Positions 46,373 through 56,252 are shown, numbered from the stretch's first letter. The stretch: 63,408 bases of DNA from Armatimonadota bacterium (GCA_013203665.1 JABMPU010000164.1:1-63408); one strand, 5' to 3'. A program made the numbers and translations. The notes: generated by a model not told the origin, from the sequence alone.

Positions 46373-47458
46373 TTATTTTTTCTTTGTAAGAAGTGCTACA
46401 TAAGAACTAATAATTAATGAAATAACAAAGAATATCAAAACAAACTTCGCCCTCTTCGGTTTACTTTTCCATTCCGGTCTTTTTGCCTTATCTAGAACCT
46501 GAATTGTGGGAATATCTTTTACCTCTTCTATTTTTGCCTGTTCGTATTGAGGAGTCAAATATTCCAACATGAGTTTATAATATTCTGCTCTTCTTTTCAA
46601 TTGCAAAAGCTCCATCTGCAAATTCGGCACGTCGTCGAAATTGATAAAAAGCTCATTATGTTCAGATGTAAAAAAAGTTGTGAATTTATCTTTCAATAAA
46701 TTTAATTCTTTTTCTAAGATTTCGATTTCCGGTCTGTTTATTGAAAAATTATCCTTTTTTATTTCCAATTCAATCTCTTTGGTTGTAATCTTTGCTTGCA
46801 ATTCTGCTGCCTTTTCTACAGCTGCACTTAATTGATCTGTTATGCTGATAATACCTTTCTCTTCCATATAAACTGAAAGCTCATTCTCCAAGTAAAACAA
46901 ACTATCTTTGACAGAAGCGATTCTTTTTTCAATGAAAATGCGATTGTTTTTTGCTTTACTTGTAGAAAACGTGATATTCAAACTATCCAAACAATGAACA
47001 ACATAATTAACAATTTCGGCAACTATATCCTGCTCTGTATCAAAGAAAGAAATTATGATCTGCTCTTCTTCACCAACTTCAGTTCTTAGATTCGATTTCA
47101 GTTTTTTATAGGTTTGAAATTTGAATTTCGTATTATATTTACTTTGAAAATCATATTTTTCATCCAAAGCTACCAGAATATTCTTACTTTTCAGAATTGC
47201 CAATATCCGCATTTGGTTGCTATCCCCACCTAAAATATTTCCAAGTCCAAATGCCGACAAACCAGCTCCAATTCCACTAAAAGATGTTGTAGAACTTTCT
47301 GGCGGCATAATTACTGCAGTAGCTTTATACACTTTTGGTAAAAGAAAACTAATGCCAGCAGCAATTAATGAGACAATCATTACAACAATGATTATAAGTT
47401 TTCTTCGACTCCATAGAATATTCCATAAGTCAATTAGGTTTATTTCTTTCTCCTGCAT
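46373..47458 (-). CDS. Chain-length determinant protein (Wzz-type)
   Basis: 361 residues. Two membrane helices (about 20-40 and 335-355) flank a long periplasmic coiled coil (VKDSLFYLENELSVYMEEKG, IEILEKELNLLKDKFTTFF), ending in a proline-containing segment QVLDKAKRPEWKSKPKRAK before the second helix. Sets O-antigen chain length. No tyrosine-kinase domain is attached. Confidence 0.92.
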   Translation of the reverse strand: MQEKEINLIDLWNILWSRRKLIIIVVMIVSLIAAGISFLLPKVYKATAVIMPPESSTTSFSGIGAGLSAFGLGNILGGDSNQMRILAILKSKNILVALDEKYDFQSKYNTKFKFQTYKKLKSNLRTEVGEEEQIIISFFDTEQDIVAEIVNYVVHCLDSLNITFSTSKAKNNRIFIEKRIASVKDSLFYLENELSVYMEEKGIISITDQLSAAVEKAAELQAKITTKEIELEIKKDNFSINRPEIEILEKELNLLKDKFTTFFTSEHNELFINFDDVPNLQMELLQLKRRAEYYKLMLEYLTPQYEQAKIEEVKDIPTIQVLDKAKRPEWKSKPKRAKFVLIFFVISLIISSYVALLTKKK

Positions 47459-47472
47459 AAAGTTATCCCTTT

Positions 47473-48435
47473 TTAATTTATTTTATAATATTCTTGCATT
47501 TCTTGTAGAATATCATTTAGATTATATTTTTGTTCGTAATTAATTGATTTACAAATTTTAGTTAAATCAGGTATCCTTCTTTTCATATCTTCAAAACCTT
47601 CCCCAAATGCTTCTTTATAAGAAATCAATTTAATTTTTGATTTACTATTGGTTAATTTAATTATTTTTTTTGCTAGATCAATAATTTTAATTTCATCATT
47701 TGAACCGATATTGAAAATTTTCCCAATACAATCAACTTTTTCCATCAAACCAATCATTGCTTTTATTACATCTTTAACATGTGTAAAACATCTTGATTGT
47801 TGTCCATTACCATAGACAGTTAAAGGATGATTCAGCAAAGCTTGTTGCATAAATCGTGGAATTACCATACCATATTGTCCAGACTGTCTTGGTCCTACTG
47901 TATTAAACAATCTGCCTATGACAACAGGTAATTTTTTTTCGTAATAATATGCTAAAGCTAAAAACTCATCTATTGCTTTTGATTCTGCATATGCCCATCT
48001 TCTAATATTTGTTGGTCCATAAACTCTATTAAATTCTTCTTTAAATGGCATACTGTCATTTTTGCCATAAACTTCTGAAGTTGAAGCAATAAAAATCTTT
48101 TTATTAAATCTATTAGCAAATTTAATAACTATATCGGTTCCTAATATATTTGTTTCAATTGTTTCAACAGGATTATTGACAATTAGTTGCACACCAACAG
48201 CAGCAGCCAAGTGATAAATTTGATCACATCTTTGTACCAACTCATTCATAAGTTTTTTATTAAAAATTGTGTCTATAAATATTTCGACATTTTCTTTTGT
48301 TTTGATATTCTCTACATTTTTTAGACTTCCTGTTGAAAGATTATCAATAATAATTATTTTATGTCTTTCAGATAATAATGTTCCAGCTAAATGTGAGCCA
48401 ATAAAACCTGCACCACCAGTAATAAGTATCCTCAT
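47473..48435 (-). CDS. NAD-dependent sugar epimerase/dehydratase
   Basis: 320 residues. GGAGFIGSHL nucleotide loop, ASTSEVYGK, and the catalytic YAESK. The segment RRWAYAESKAIDEFLA with NTVGPRQSGQYGMVIPRFM is typical of a subgroup near UDP-glucuronate decarboxylase and UDP-sugar 4-epimerases. The substrate cannot be fixed. First gene of the ten-gene O-antigen operon. Confidence 0.85.
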   Translation of the reverse strand: MRILITGGAGFIGSHLAGTLLSERHKIIIIDNLSTGSLKNVENIKTKENVEIFIDTIFNKKLMNELVQRCDQIYHLAAAVGVQLIVNNPVETIETNILGTDIVIKFANRFNKKIFIASTSEVYGKNDSMPFKEEFNRVYGPTNIRRWAYAESKAIDEFLALAYYYEKKLPVVIGRLFNTVGPRQSGQYGMVIPRFMQQALLNHPLTVYGNGQQSRCFTHVKDVIKAMIGLMEKVDCIGKIFNIGSNDEIKIIDLAKKIIKLTNSKSKIKLISYKEAFGEGFEDMKRRIPDLTKICKSINYEQKYNLNDILQEMQEYYKIN

Positions 48436-48502
48436 TATGATATTTCCTTTAATTCTTTCTTCACCAATCCAAAATAGCTTTTTTCATCATTTTTAGCATT
48501 CC

Positions 48503-49159
48503 TCACATCTCATATTTAGTAATCACTCCCATCCTCTCACATTCACCATAAATAACACAAGAAGAACATTTTGGATTTCTGGGTGTACAATGATTCTGAC
48601 CAAATGCTACAAGATAAGAATTAAACATTAACCAGTATTTCTCTGGCAATTTATTTCGTAAAGCCATTTCAGTTTCAAAAAGTTTTTTTGTTTGAACATA
48701 ACCTAATCTGTTTGTGATTCGATGAACATGTACATCAACGCAAATAGCAGGTTTTTTAAAAGCAATCGTTCTAACCAGATTTGCTGTTTTCCGACCAACT
48801 CCAGGAAGTTTAATCAAATCCTCAATTTCATCAGGAATAATATTGTTAAACTTTTCTTTTAGAATCTTTGGCAATCTTTTCAAATGAATTGCTTTATTCC
48901 TGAAAAAACCAACCGGATAAATCAACTCTTCAATCTCTTCAAATGTGTACTTCTCAAAATCCTCAGGTTGCTCAATTACTGAAAAAAGAGTTTTCACTAC
49001 TTTTGAAGTAGTTTCATCTTTTGTTCTGGCACTTAAAATTGTTGTGACCAGAATCTTAAAAGGATTTTTTGTTTGAGCTTCGATAGAATCAACAACCGGA
49101 GTTTGAAATTTATCAAATTCCTTTTGTAAGACCTTGTAAACATTATCAATATCTACCAT
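48503..49159 (-). CDS. nth: Endonuclease III
   Basis: DNA glycosylase/AP lyase for oxidised pyrimidines. 218 residues. Helix-hairpin-helix LPGVGRKTANLV with the catalytic lysine, catalytic aspartate in CVDVHVHRITNRLG, and the [4Fe-4S] site CTPRNPKCSSCVIYGEC (C-X6-C-X2-C-X5-C). All key residues intact. Just downstream of, and unrelated to, the O-antigen operon. Confidence 0.97.
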   Translation of the reverse strand: MVDIDNVYKVLQKEFDKFQTPVVDSIEAQTKNPFKILVTTILSARTKDETTSKVVKTLFSVIEQPEDFEKYTFEEIEELIYPVGFFRNKAIHLKRLPKILKEKFNNIIPDEIEDLIKLPGVGRKTANLVRTIAFKKPAICVDVHVHRITNRLGYVQTKKLFETEMALRNKLPEKYWLMFNSYLVAFGQNHCTPRNPKCSSCVIYGECERMGVITKYEM

Positions 49160-49253
49160 ACAATCCCTTTAAAAGCCCGGTTACAAATATTAAGAATATT
49201 TTTCATTTTCTTCTTTTGTGCCTTCTTGTGCATTTTCGCGTTTATTAAAATTT

Positions 49254-49331
49254 TGGTCGGGATGAGAGGATTTGAACCTCCGACCTTTCGCCCCCCAGAC
49301 GAACGCGCTAACCGGACTGCGCCACATCCCG
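49254..49331 (-). tRNA. tRNA-Pro (anticodon GGG)
   Basis: 78 bases on the minus strand, encoded CCA included. The acceptor CGGGATG pairs with CATCCCG, the anticodon stem TTCGT/GCGAA holds CTGGGGG with anticodon GGG, and the T loop is TTCAAAT. Between nth and an ABC-F gene. Confidence 0.92.
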
Positions 49332-49434
49332 AATCGTGTCACATTTTATAACCTTCTTTTCTATGACAAGAAATTTTTCCAACTGAACATTTGACATATT
49401 GATGACTTCTCATTTTTTAGACAATGAGGAAAAA

Positions 49435-51330
49435 ATGAGTTTAATCACAGTTTCTAATTTATCACATAATTTTGGTGATAACGATATTTTCAAGAAGATC
49501 AGCTTCTCAATTGAGAAAAACAGCAAGGTTGGGCTGGTTGGAAAAAATGGGTCAGGAAAAACAACTTTATTTAATATCATATCAAAAAAAATTATTCCTC
49601 ATCAGGGAAATGTACAAATAGCAAAAAATACAAAAATTTTATATCTAACTCAAGATCCGGATTTGAATGAAAACCAAACTCTTTATGAGTGTATTCTGGA
49701 ATCTCGACCGAATTATATTGTGCTCAGTTCAAAATTAGAAGTTGCTGAAAAAGAGCTTGCTACTCATCATTCAGAAGAAAATCTGAAAAAATACTCTGAA
49801 ATTCAGGAACAGTTCGAACAAATTGAGGGATATCATTTCAGAACTGAAATAAAGCTCGTTCTCACAAATCTGAAATTTCCGGAATCAGTTTGGAATCAGA
49901 AGATATCGAAGTTCAGCGGAGGAGAGAAAACACGTATTCAACTTGCAAAATTTCTTCTACAATCCTTTGATTTAATACTCTTGGACGAACCTACAAATCA
50001 TCTTGATATTGAAATGATCTTCTGGTTGGAAAATTACCTTTCCAGATTGGATAAACCTTATGTTATTATTTCACATGACAGAATTTTTCTGGATAAAACT
50101 GTAACCAAAATTGTTGAGATAAAAAATTATTCACTCTTTCATTATTCAGGTAATTATTCGTTTTACCAGGAAGAATCCACAAAACGAGCACTTTTGCAAG
50201 AAAAGGAATTTAAAAAACAGCAGAAAAAAATTAAACAAGTCGAGGATCAAATTAAACGTTATCGCATTTGGGGAAAAGCTCGCGATAGTGAAGTAATGTA
50301 TAAACGAGCCAAAGAACTGGAAAAACGACTGGATAAAATGGAAAATGTGGAAAAACCGAGATCTGAAAAATCAATAAAACTAAAAATACAAAAGAATAAA
50401 CGAAGCGGCAATGATGTGTATACTTTAGAAAATATTTCATTCGGTTTCCCAGGTAAAGTTCTGGCAGAAAAGGTAAATCTGCGAATCGGTTACAAAGATA
50501 AAATCGCTCTTCTTGGTAGAAACGGTTGTGGGAAAACAACATTTTTAAGATTATTAAATGAAGAAATAAAACCTATTTTTGGAATATCAAAGAAAGGAGC
50601 AAGCCTTGATATTGGTTATTACGACCAGCTTCACCTAATTCTGGATGATTCCAAAACCGTGATGGAAACAATCTGGCAGCTTGTTCCTTCCGCTCCAAAA
50701 GGGTATGTCTTCTCCTATTTAGCAAAATTCGGTTTTACCGGTGATGAAGTAGAAAAGAAAGTATCTGTTCTTAGCGGAGGTGAAAAATCGCGACTATATT
50801 TAGCTAAACTTATTCATGAAAAACCTAATTTCCTGATTCTTGATGAACCCACGAATCATCTCGATATTAATATGATTGCAAACCTTGAAATAGCTCTAAC
50901 AAACTTTGATGGTACGATTATTTTTGTATCACACGACCGCTATTTCATTGATAAAGTTGCAACAAAAAAATGGTATTTCCATGTTAAAAATATCATCGAG
51001 TCGGAACTGAGCCTTGAAGAACTTTTTGCTAAAAAGGAAACAAAAATAAAAAAAAATATTCATTATAAAAAGAAAAAAGATAGGAAAATCAATCCTTTTT
51101 TCTTGAAGCAAATTCTTTCTGAAATAGAAGAAAATCAAAACCTTCTTAAGATAAAAACTGAGGAACTGCTTTCAACAGAAGGTGAATTTTATGATAACTC
51201 CATTTATTCAGATGAAAAGAAAGTAAAATCTTTGACGGAAAAAGTTAATAATATTAAAGATGAAACGGATAAAATAAAAACTGTTTTAAATGATCTTGAA
51301 GAAAAATATTTAGAGTTCTTGGAAAAATGA
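49435..51330 (+). CDS. ABC-F family ATPase
   Basis: 631 residues, cytoplasmic. Two ATP-binding domains: Walker A GLVGKNGSGKTT and ALLGRNGCGKTT, signatures FSGGEKTRIQLAK and LSGGEKSRLYLAK, and Walker B LLDEPTNHLD / ILDEPTNHLD. A charged linker (about 250-330) separates them, and a C-terminal coiled coil (about 540-631) resembles Uup. ABC-F proteins act on the ribosome in translation rescue or antibiotic tolerance; Uup-like also affects transposon excision. Start at 49435 (GAGG six bases upstream); the earlier ATG at 49399 gives an atypical N-terminus. Followed after 20 bases by the next gene. Confidence 0.93.
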   Translation: MSLITVSNLSHNFGDNDIFKKISFSIEKNSKVGLVGKNGSGKTTLFNIISKKIIPHQGNVQIAKNTKILYLTQDPDLNENQTLYECILESRPNYIVLSSKLEVAEKELATHHSEENLKKYSEIQEQFEQIEGYHFRTEIKLVLTNLKFPESVWNQKISKFSGGEKTRIQLAKFLLQSFDLILLDEPTNHLDIEMIFWLENYLSRLDKPYVIISHDRIFLDKTVTKIVEIKNYSLFHYSGNYSFYQEESTKRALLQEKEFKKQQKKIKQVEDQIKRYRIWGKARDSEVMYKRAKELEKRLDKMENVEKPRSEKSIKLKIQKNKRSGNDVYTLENISFGFPGKVLAEKVNLRIGYKDKIALLGRNGCGKTTFLRLLNEEIKPIFGISKKGASLDIGYYDQLHLILDDSKTVMETIWQLVPSAPKGYVFSYLAKFGFTGDEVEKKVSVLSGGEKSRLYLAKLIHEKPNFLILDEPTNHLDINMIANLEIALTNFDGTIIFVSHDRYFIDKVATKKWYFHVKNIIESELSLEELFAKKETKIKKNIHYKKKKDRKINPFFLKQILSEIEENQNLLKIKTEELLSTEGEFYDNSIYSDEKKVKSLTEKVNNIKDETDKIKTVLNDLEEKYLEFLEK

Positions 51331-51350
51331 AAACAAGGAAAAGATAATTA

Positions 51351-52322
51351 ATGAAAATAGGTTTTACGACAAGTTTCCCTGTAGAAATAATTTTTGCAGC
51401 AGGACACACTCCTGTTGATCTCAACAATATTTTCATCACTGGAAATGCAAAAAAAATTGTGGAAGATGCAGAATCCGGAGGTTATCCCCGCAACATCTGC
51501 AGTTGGATAAAAGGAATGTATAGTGTGGTGCTTGCTTCAGAAATCGAAACAGTTATTGGCGTGGTGGAAGGAGACTGTTCAAATACACATTCTTTGATGG
51601 ATACTTTGAAAGATCAGGGAATTACAGTAATTCCATTTTCCTTTTCTTACTATCGGAACAAAACAGAATTGGAAAGAGAAATCAAAAAACTCGAAAAGCA
51701 CTTTAAGGTTGAGCATCAACAGGTTCTGGTAGTGAAAAAACGGCTTGATAAGATTAGAAAGAAATTAGTATATCTCGATGAATTAACTTACATCGAAAAT
51801 AAAGTAACAGGTTTTGAAAATCATCTCTGGCTGGTGAATTCATCTGATTTTAATGGAAATCCTGATGATTATGAAAAACGTCTGGATAATTTCATCGCTG
51901 AAGTTGAAAAGAGACAACCATTGAAATTTAATTTGAGATTTGGTTTTCTGGGAGTTCCACCGATTATCAGTGATCTTTACGATTTCCTTTTGGAACACAG
52001 CGTGAATGTTGTTTTTAATGAAATCCAACGTCAATTCAGCATGCCATATTTAGAAAATAATCTTACTGAGCAATACATCAGATACACTTATCCATACTCT
52101 GTTTTTGATAGATTGGAAGATATTCAAATCGAAATAAAAAAACGCAAACTCGATGCGGTTATCAGCTATTCACAATCGTTCTGTCATCGCCAGATCGATA
52201 ATATCCTCATCAAAAAATATGTTAATGTTCCTGTTCTCACTATTGAAGGAGATCAGCCTGGAGAACTGGACGCAAGAACCAAACTAAGGATCGAAAGTTT
52301 CCTGGATATGATGATGTATTAG
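51351..52322 (+). CDS. 2-Hydroxyacyl-CoA dehydratase-like (HgdB/BcrC family) protein
   Basis: 323 residues. The fold signature TTSFPVEIIFAAGHTPVDLN and the cysteines in RNICSWIKG, VEGDCSNTH and QSFCHRQID fit a [4Fe-4S] ligand set of this family, which catalyses two-electron-free radical dehydrations or supports them. It is a single short subunit without a partner subunit or an activator ATPase nearby, so its reaction is unassigned. Confidence 0.8.
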   Translation: MKIGFTTSFPVEIIFAAGHTPVDLNNIFITGNAKKIVEDAESGGYPRNICSWIKGMYSVVLASEIETVIGVVEGDCSNTHSLMDTLKDQGITVIPFSFSYYRNKTELEREIKKLEKHFKVEHQQVLVVKKRLDKIRKKLVYLDELTYIENKVTGFENHLWLVNSSDFNGNPDDYEKRLDNFIAEVEKRQPLKFNLRFGFLGVPPIISDLYDFLLEHSVNVVFNEIQRQFSMPYLENNLTEQYIRYTYPYSVFDRLEDIQIEIKKRKLDAVISYSQSFCHRQIDNILIKKYVNVPVLTIEGDQPGELDARTKLRIESFLDMMMY

Positions 52323-52373
52323 AGTAACTCAAAGGAGAATATAGTCACAAACCAGAGGTTTATGTTACTGTAA

Positions 52374-52393
52374 CTCAAAGCTCCTGCTTTGAG
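52374..52393. repeat. Short palindrome before the GNAT gene
   Basis: CTCAAAGC-tcct-GCTTTGAG, eight perfect pairs, ending eight bases before the ATG at 52402. It could mask the weak ribosome site of the next gene. TAACTCAAAG is also seen at 52325-52334. Confidence 0.55.
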
Positions 52394-52401
52394 AAAATAA
52401 A

Positions 52402-52842
52402 ATGAATAATATTAAAATCAGAGAACCTGTTTCAAAAGAAGAGTTCGAACAATATTACAACCTTCGTTGGAGAATTTTACGTCAACCCTGGAATCAGCCT
52501 TTTGGCAGGGAAAAAGATGATAAGGAAAACCAGAGTATCCACATTATCGCTTGTATTGATGATAAAATCGTTGGTTGCGGACGTGGACATTTCAATTCCC
52601 AAACTGAAGCACAAATTCGTTTTATGGCTGTGGAAGCAGGTTTTCAGGGAAAAGGATTTGGAGCAAAAATATTGAAGGCTTTAGAGAATAAATTGACAGA
52701 AAAAGGTGCAAAATCAATTATATTGAATGCTAGGAAAAACGCTGTATTTTTTTATAAAAAACTCGGTTATGAAATTGTTGAAAAATCACATACTATGTTC
52801 GGAGAAATCGAACATTTTAAAATGAAAAAGGAAATCCAATGA
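52402..52842 (+). CDS. GNAT-family N-acetyltransferase
   Basis: 146 residues. Acetyl-CoA-binding segment MAVEAGFQGKGFGAKILKAL (Q/RxxGxG/A type) and a C-terminal NARKNAVFFYKKLGYEIVEK strand-helix typical of GNATs. Substrate unknown. Overlaps the next gene by four bases. Confidence 0.9.
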   Translation: MNNIKIREPVSKEEFEQYYNLRWRILRQPWNQPFGREKDDKENQSIHIIACIDDKIVGCGRGHFNSQTEAQIRFMAVEAGFQGKGFGAKILKALENKLTEKGAKSIILNARKNAVFFYKKLGYEIVEKSHTMFGEIEHFKMKKEIQ

Positions 52843-53561
52843 GAAGAATAATTTCATTAATTTGTTTTATGCTCATCATATCTTCATTATTATTCTCAGT
52901 AGAAATAACTCTTATTAATAAAGAAATTCTATCGGGCAATTTGCTCAAACAGGAAGATAAAAAAATTTATTTTTCTAAAGACAAAGAGTTATATATTATC
53001 GACGATCAAGTTATCGAAAGTATCCAATATAAAATTGTTGAAAAAGATCAACAGGCTAAAAAAATTAACTGGAATTCTTTTAAAGTAATTCATAAAATCA
53101 ATGAAGAAAACATCTGGACTCATGATTTTTTTGTCACTCGAAATATCGAATCATTTTCTATGAATGGTGAAGAAGTACCATTTAAGTACTTTAAATTAAT
53201 GAAGATTCAATTATCAAATGGAGATATCATTGTTAGCAGATATTTGGGTGAAACTGATACAGAAATCAAATTATTATTACAAGCTGAAAAAAGCTTTTTA
53301 AAACAAAACGTTCAGATGATCTGGTTATTATCTGAACATGAAAAAAATGGTAAAGTAACTGGTGGATTAACAGGTAGTTTATTAGGTTTGTTCGTAGGTG
53401 GTCTTGTTGGTGCATATTATGGTAGTTACTGTAATAATGATTTTCAAGCTTTTTTAAGTATGACTTTAATAACCGCTCTTGGCACTGTTATAGGCAATGA
53501 ATTGGGCAGGTTAACAGGTTCTTTGTTTGAAAAAGAAAAATTAGTTTGGAGCAAAAATTGA
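52839..53561 (+). CDS. Unknown exported protein with glycine-zipper segment
   Basis: 240 residues. Signal peptide or anchor (about 1-22), a mixed charged domain, then a glycine-rich hydrophobic stretch (VTGGLTGSLLGLFVGGLVGA) like a glycine zipper, which commonly packs or inserts in membranes. No family recognised. Coupled to the GNAT gene. Confidence 0.7.
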   Translation: MRRIISLICFMLIISSLLFSVEITLINKEILSGNLLKQEDKKIYFSKDKELYIIDDQVIESIQYKIVEKDQQAKKINWNSFKVIHKINEENIWTHDFFVTRNIESFSMNGEEVPFKYFKLMKIQLSNGDIIVSRYLGETDTEIKLLLQAEKSFLKQNVQMIWLLSEHEKNGKVTGGLTGSLLGLFVGGLVGAYYGSYCNNDFQAFLSMTLITALGTVIGNELGRLTGSLFEKEKLVWSKN

Positions 53562-53712
53562 AATTAAAGTATTTTTTTATGCAAATCATGGATAGAAGAT
53601 AGTTCGGTTTTCCGATTCAAATATTTTTGGATAAAAAAGGAAAAAAATCTCAAATGACTTGCACATTTTTTCAAATAAAATAAATCTGACAAAAGATTAA
53701 GTAGGATAAAAA

Positions 53713-54285
53713 ATGCGTAAAATATTTTTAGTTTTTCTCATCAGTTTATTTCTAACTCCATTATTTGCAAAAGGAAGTATTTTTATCAGTGATGAAAAGA
53801 CTTTCGGAATTTTCCCATCATTTTATTATGTCGAGCACGGCTGGTTCATCGGACCTGTTGCTCAAATTACCAGTATTGCGGGAAACAGTGCGTTTTCCAT
53901 TGGCGGCAGAATCGGCTGGATGGCTAACAGGCGTTATGTTGTTGGACTTGGATATTACGCACAACTTACAAACATTAAAGTACAAACCAATAAAACAGTT
54001 ATGAATTATGGTGGTTTGGAATTGGAGTACATTTTTTTTCCTGATGAATTGATTCATTTCTCGATCTATTCTTTAATCGGTATTGGTGGTTTGAAATGCG
54101 GGAAATATGATCATTTTTTCATTTATGAACCAGGTGCTCACGTCGTACTTAGCATGACTGATATTTTTCATATAGAGGTTGGAATCAGTAAAAGATATGT
54201 CAAAGATGTTGATTCAAATTTTGTAGATTTTTCAGACATAAATGATTATTCTTGGAGAGCTGGATTTAAACTTGGAAATTTATAA
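53713..54285 (+). CDS. Predicted outer-membrane beta-barrel protein
   Basis: 190 residues: signal peptide (about 1-19), then amphipathic strands (FSIGGRIGWMANRRYVVGLG, YSLIGIGGLKCGKYDHFFIY, WRAGFKLGNL). Resembles small eight- to ten-strand barrels of unknown role. Followed by a 55-residue gene. Confidence 0.7.
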   Translation: MRKIFLVFLISLFLTPLFAKGSIFISDEKTFGIFPSFYYVEHGWFIGPVAQITSIAGNSAFSIGGRIGWMANRRYVVGLGYYAQLTNIKVQTNKTVMNYGGLELEYIFFPDELIHFSIYSLIGIGGLKCGKYDHFFIYEPGAHVVLSMTDIFHIEVGISKRYVKDVDSNFVDFSDINDYSWRAGFKLGNL

Positions 54286-54322
54286 ATCTTATGTTATTAA
54301 AAATTTATAGAGGGAGTTCGAT

Positions 54323-54490
54323 ATGATCTCAAGACGTTTTTCAGATGGAATTCCAATTCTCGGGATTGGGATTATAGGTTATGTACATGAATTTGTGATT
54401 AGCAATAAACCGGAAATTTTACCAACATTACTGTTCAGTTTGCTGCTTGTAAAAGGGATAACAATTCTATTTGCTAAGAAAGAAAAATGA
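54323..54490 (+). CDS. Small membrane protein (55 aa)
   Basis: A short frame with GGGAG upstream: MISRRFSDGIPILGIGIIGY ... LLVKGITILFAKKEK. Two hydrophobic segments flank a short charged loop. Its TGA overlaps the ATG of the racemase gene (ATGA), a sign of a real coupled gene. Function unknown. Confidence 0.65.
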   Translation: MISRRFSDGIPILGIGIIGYVHEFVISNKPEILPTLLFSLLLVKGITILFAKKEK

Positions 54491-55173
54491 AAACAATCGG
54501 ACTAATTGGTGGAACTACCTGGGAATCCACTCAGCTTTATTATAAGATAATAAATGAGACTGTAAGAGAAAAACTGGGAGCAAACCATTCTGCAAAAATA
54601 TTATTGTATTCTTTCGATTTCAATGAAATAATTCAAACAAAAGGTGATACTATAAAGTTAGCTGAATTAATCACCAAAATTGCATTTAAACTCGAAAAAG
54701 TTGAAGCTGATTTTCTGCTGATTTGTGCAAATACGCTGCACATTGTATTTAATCAGGTTCAAAAAAATATCAACATTCCCATTTTGAATATTATCGATGT
54801 AACAGGAAAGGAAATCCAAAAATTAGGTGTAAAAAAAGTTGGCTTATTAGGTACAACAACAACAATGGAAAAGAACTTTTACAAAGATAGGTTAAAAAGT
54901 AAATTCAATATTCACGCGATTATCCCAACACCTGAAGAAAGAAACCTGATACAAGATGTAATATTCAATGAATTAGCTTTGGGAAAAATTAAAGAATCTT
55001 CCAAAAAAAAATTAATTTCAATTATAAATAACCTTATCAAAAAAGGTGCTGAAGGAATTATTCTGGGTTGTACTGAAATCCCTCTTCTCATCCAACAAGA
55101 AGATGTGAACATTCCGGTTTTTGATACAACCTATTTACATGCAACTGCTGCTGCTGAAAAAGCTCTTTATTAA
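54487..55173 (+). CDS. Aspartate/glutamate racemase family protein
   Basis: 228 residues. The two catalytic cysteines are in LLICANTLHIVFNQV (about C82) and ILGCTEIPLL (about C196), each followed by the family T. N-terminal GLIGGTTWESTQLYYKIIN is typical of RacD-type amino-acid racemases. It interconverts D- and L-aspartate or -glutamate without cofactor. Substrate not fixed. Starts with a four-base overlap with the preceding small gene. Confidence 0.92.
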   Translation: MKTIGLIGGTTWESTQLYYKIINETVREKLGANHSAKILLYSFDFNEIIQTKGDTIKLAELITKIAFKLEKVEADFLLICANTLHIVFNQVQKNINIPILNIIDVTGKEIQKLGVKKVGLLGTTTTMEKNFYKDRLKSKFNIHAIIPTPEERNLIQDVIFNELALGKIKESSKKKLISIINNLIKKGAEGIILGCTEIPLLIQQEDVNIPVFDTTYLHATAAAEKALY

Positions 55174-55293
55174 TATCGCAGAATTGGGTTGCAAAGAGAA
55201 AAACGAATGTGACTCGAGAATGCTTCAATGTCTTACAGATACTTTATAATATTTTAATTTCCCACTAATATTTCAAAATATACTAAATTTTGA

Positions 55294-55452
55294 TTATTCC
55301 GGTTTTTTACTCAAAATCGCTTTTGCAGGTATCACTATTGCGATTGCAGAAAGTACTATACCAACAATATTCCACACCAAACAACCCATCATAGCTGCGA
55401 TTATTGCTACGTTCAAAGATTTATAAAATATTGGCTTCGTATAAGCCGTCAT
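55294..55452 (-). CDS. Possible small membrane protein (52 aa)
   Basis: MTAYTKPIFYKSLNVAIIAA followed by a hydrophobic stretch (VWNIVGIVLSAIAIVIPAK). Begins eight bases after the stop of the 229-residue gene and is probably cotranscribed. The ribosome site is weak, so the call is tentative. Confidence 0.4.
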   Translation of the reverse strand: MTAYTKPIFYKSLNVAIIAAMMGCLVWNIVGIVLSAIAIVIPAKAILSKKPE

Positions 55453-55460
55453 TATAATAT

Positions 55461-56150
55461 TTAATTTGGTCCAATTTTTATGGTAATATCAAAATCTTCA
55501 TTAATATATCCTCGTGCACATTTATGATTAATGTTAGCCTTAGAAAATACTTTCGAAATTTTATCTTGTAAAATGTCTGATTCTGCAGATTTTGACAATA
55601 TTATTATACCTTTAGAATGTGAAGTTTCCATTTGTTTTATTGTCCATGTATCAATATCAATATCTACTTTTTCTATAACTGATGATAATTGTGATGCATA
55701 ATTTCTACTTTCTAAATCACTTGCATCATATGAAATGTAGATTTTGCTCAATTCCTTAATCAGTATTAAATTATCAATTAAGATCCTTTCTTGTCCTGTA
55801 GTTATTAATCTTTGTTTGGTACCATCTTCTATAGAAGTAACTCTTTGGATAGTTGATTCCAATTCCTGGTTAAACATTTTCAATGCTTCATCTAATTCTT
55901 TACCTGGATATTTTTGTAATGCAAATTCAGCAAATGGTTCTAATCGCACAGTTAGTGTATCAATTAGCTCATTAAGGTTCAAAATTTTGTCATCTTTCTG
56001 ATAAAGTTGATATCCATTGAAAAAGCCTATACTAACGATCAGAACTCCAACAAAAACATGCAGTAAGGTTCTGCCTTTAAATACAGTACTTTTCCAGCTA
56101 ATAACTAGAATCAATAATCCGATTAAAATATTTAATACAATTTCTAACAA
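55461..56150 (-). CDS. Unknown protein with two N-terminal membrane helices
   Basis: 229 residues. Membrane segments at about 4-20 and 28-46, then a soluble, partly coiled domain (ESTIQRVTSIEDGTKQRLI, SKSAESDILQDKISKVFSKA). Family unknown. No ribosome site stronger than background upstream, but length and composition support a gene. Confidence 0.65.
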   Translation of the reverse strand: MLEIVLNILIGLLILVISWKSTVFKGRTLLHVFVGVLIVSIGFFNGYQLYQKDDKILNLNELIDTLTVRLEPFAEFALQKYPGKELDEALKMFNQELESTIQRVTSIEDGTKQRLITTGQERILIDNLILIKELSKIYISYDASDLESRNYASQLSSVIEKVDIDIDTWTIKQMETSHSKGIIILSKSAESDILQDKISKVFSKANINHKCARGYINEDFDITIKIGPN

Positions 56151-56232
56151 ATTTGATCCTTAAAATAATAGAATAAACTTCAAATAAACTATGCTCAGCC
56201 TGCAATCATCAGTTCCGAGAAGCCAGTTCAGG

Positions 56233-56252
56233 GAGACGCATTAATGCGTTTC
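56233..56252. repeat. Palindrome GACGCATTAATGCGTTTC
   Basis: ACGCATTAATGCGT is a perfect 14-base palindrome; GAG/TTC flanks extend it with one mismatch. Surrounded by AGCC ... GGCT, which adds an outer pair of arms. Lies between two small minus-strand genes. Confidence 0.6.
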
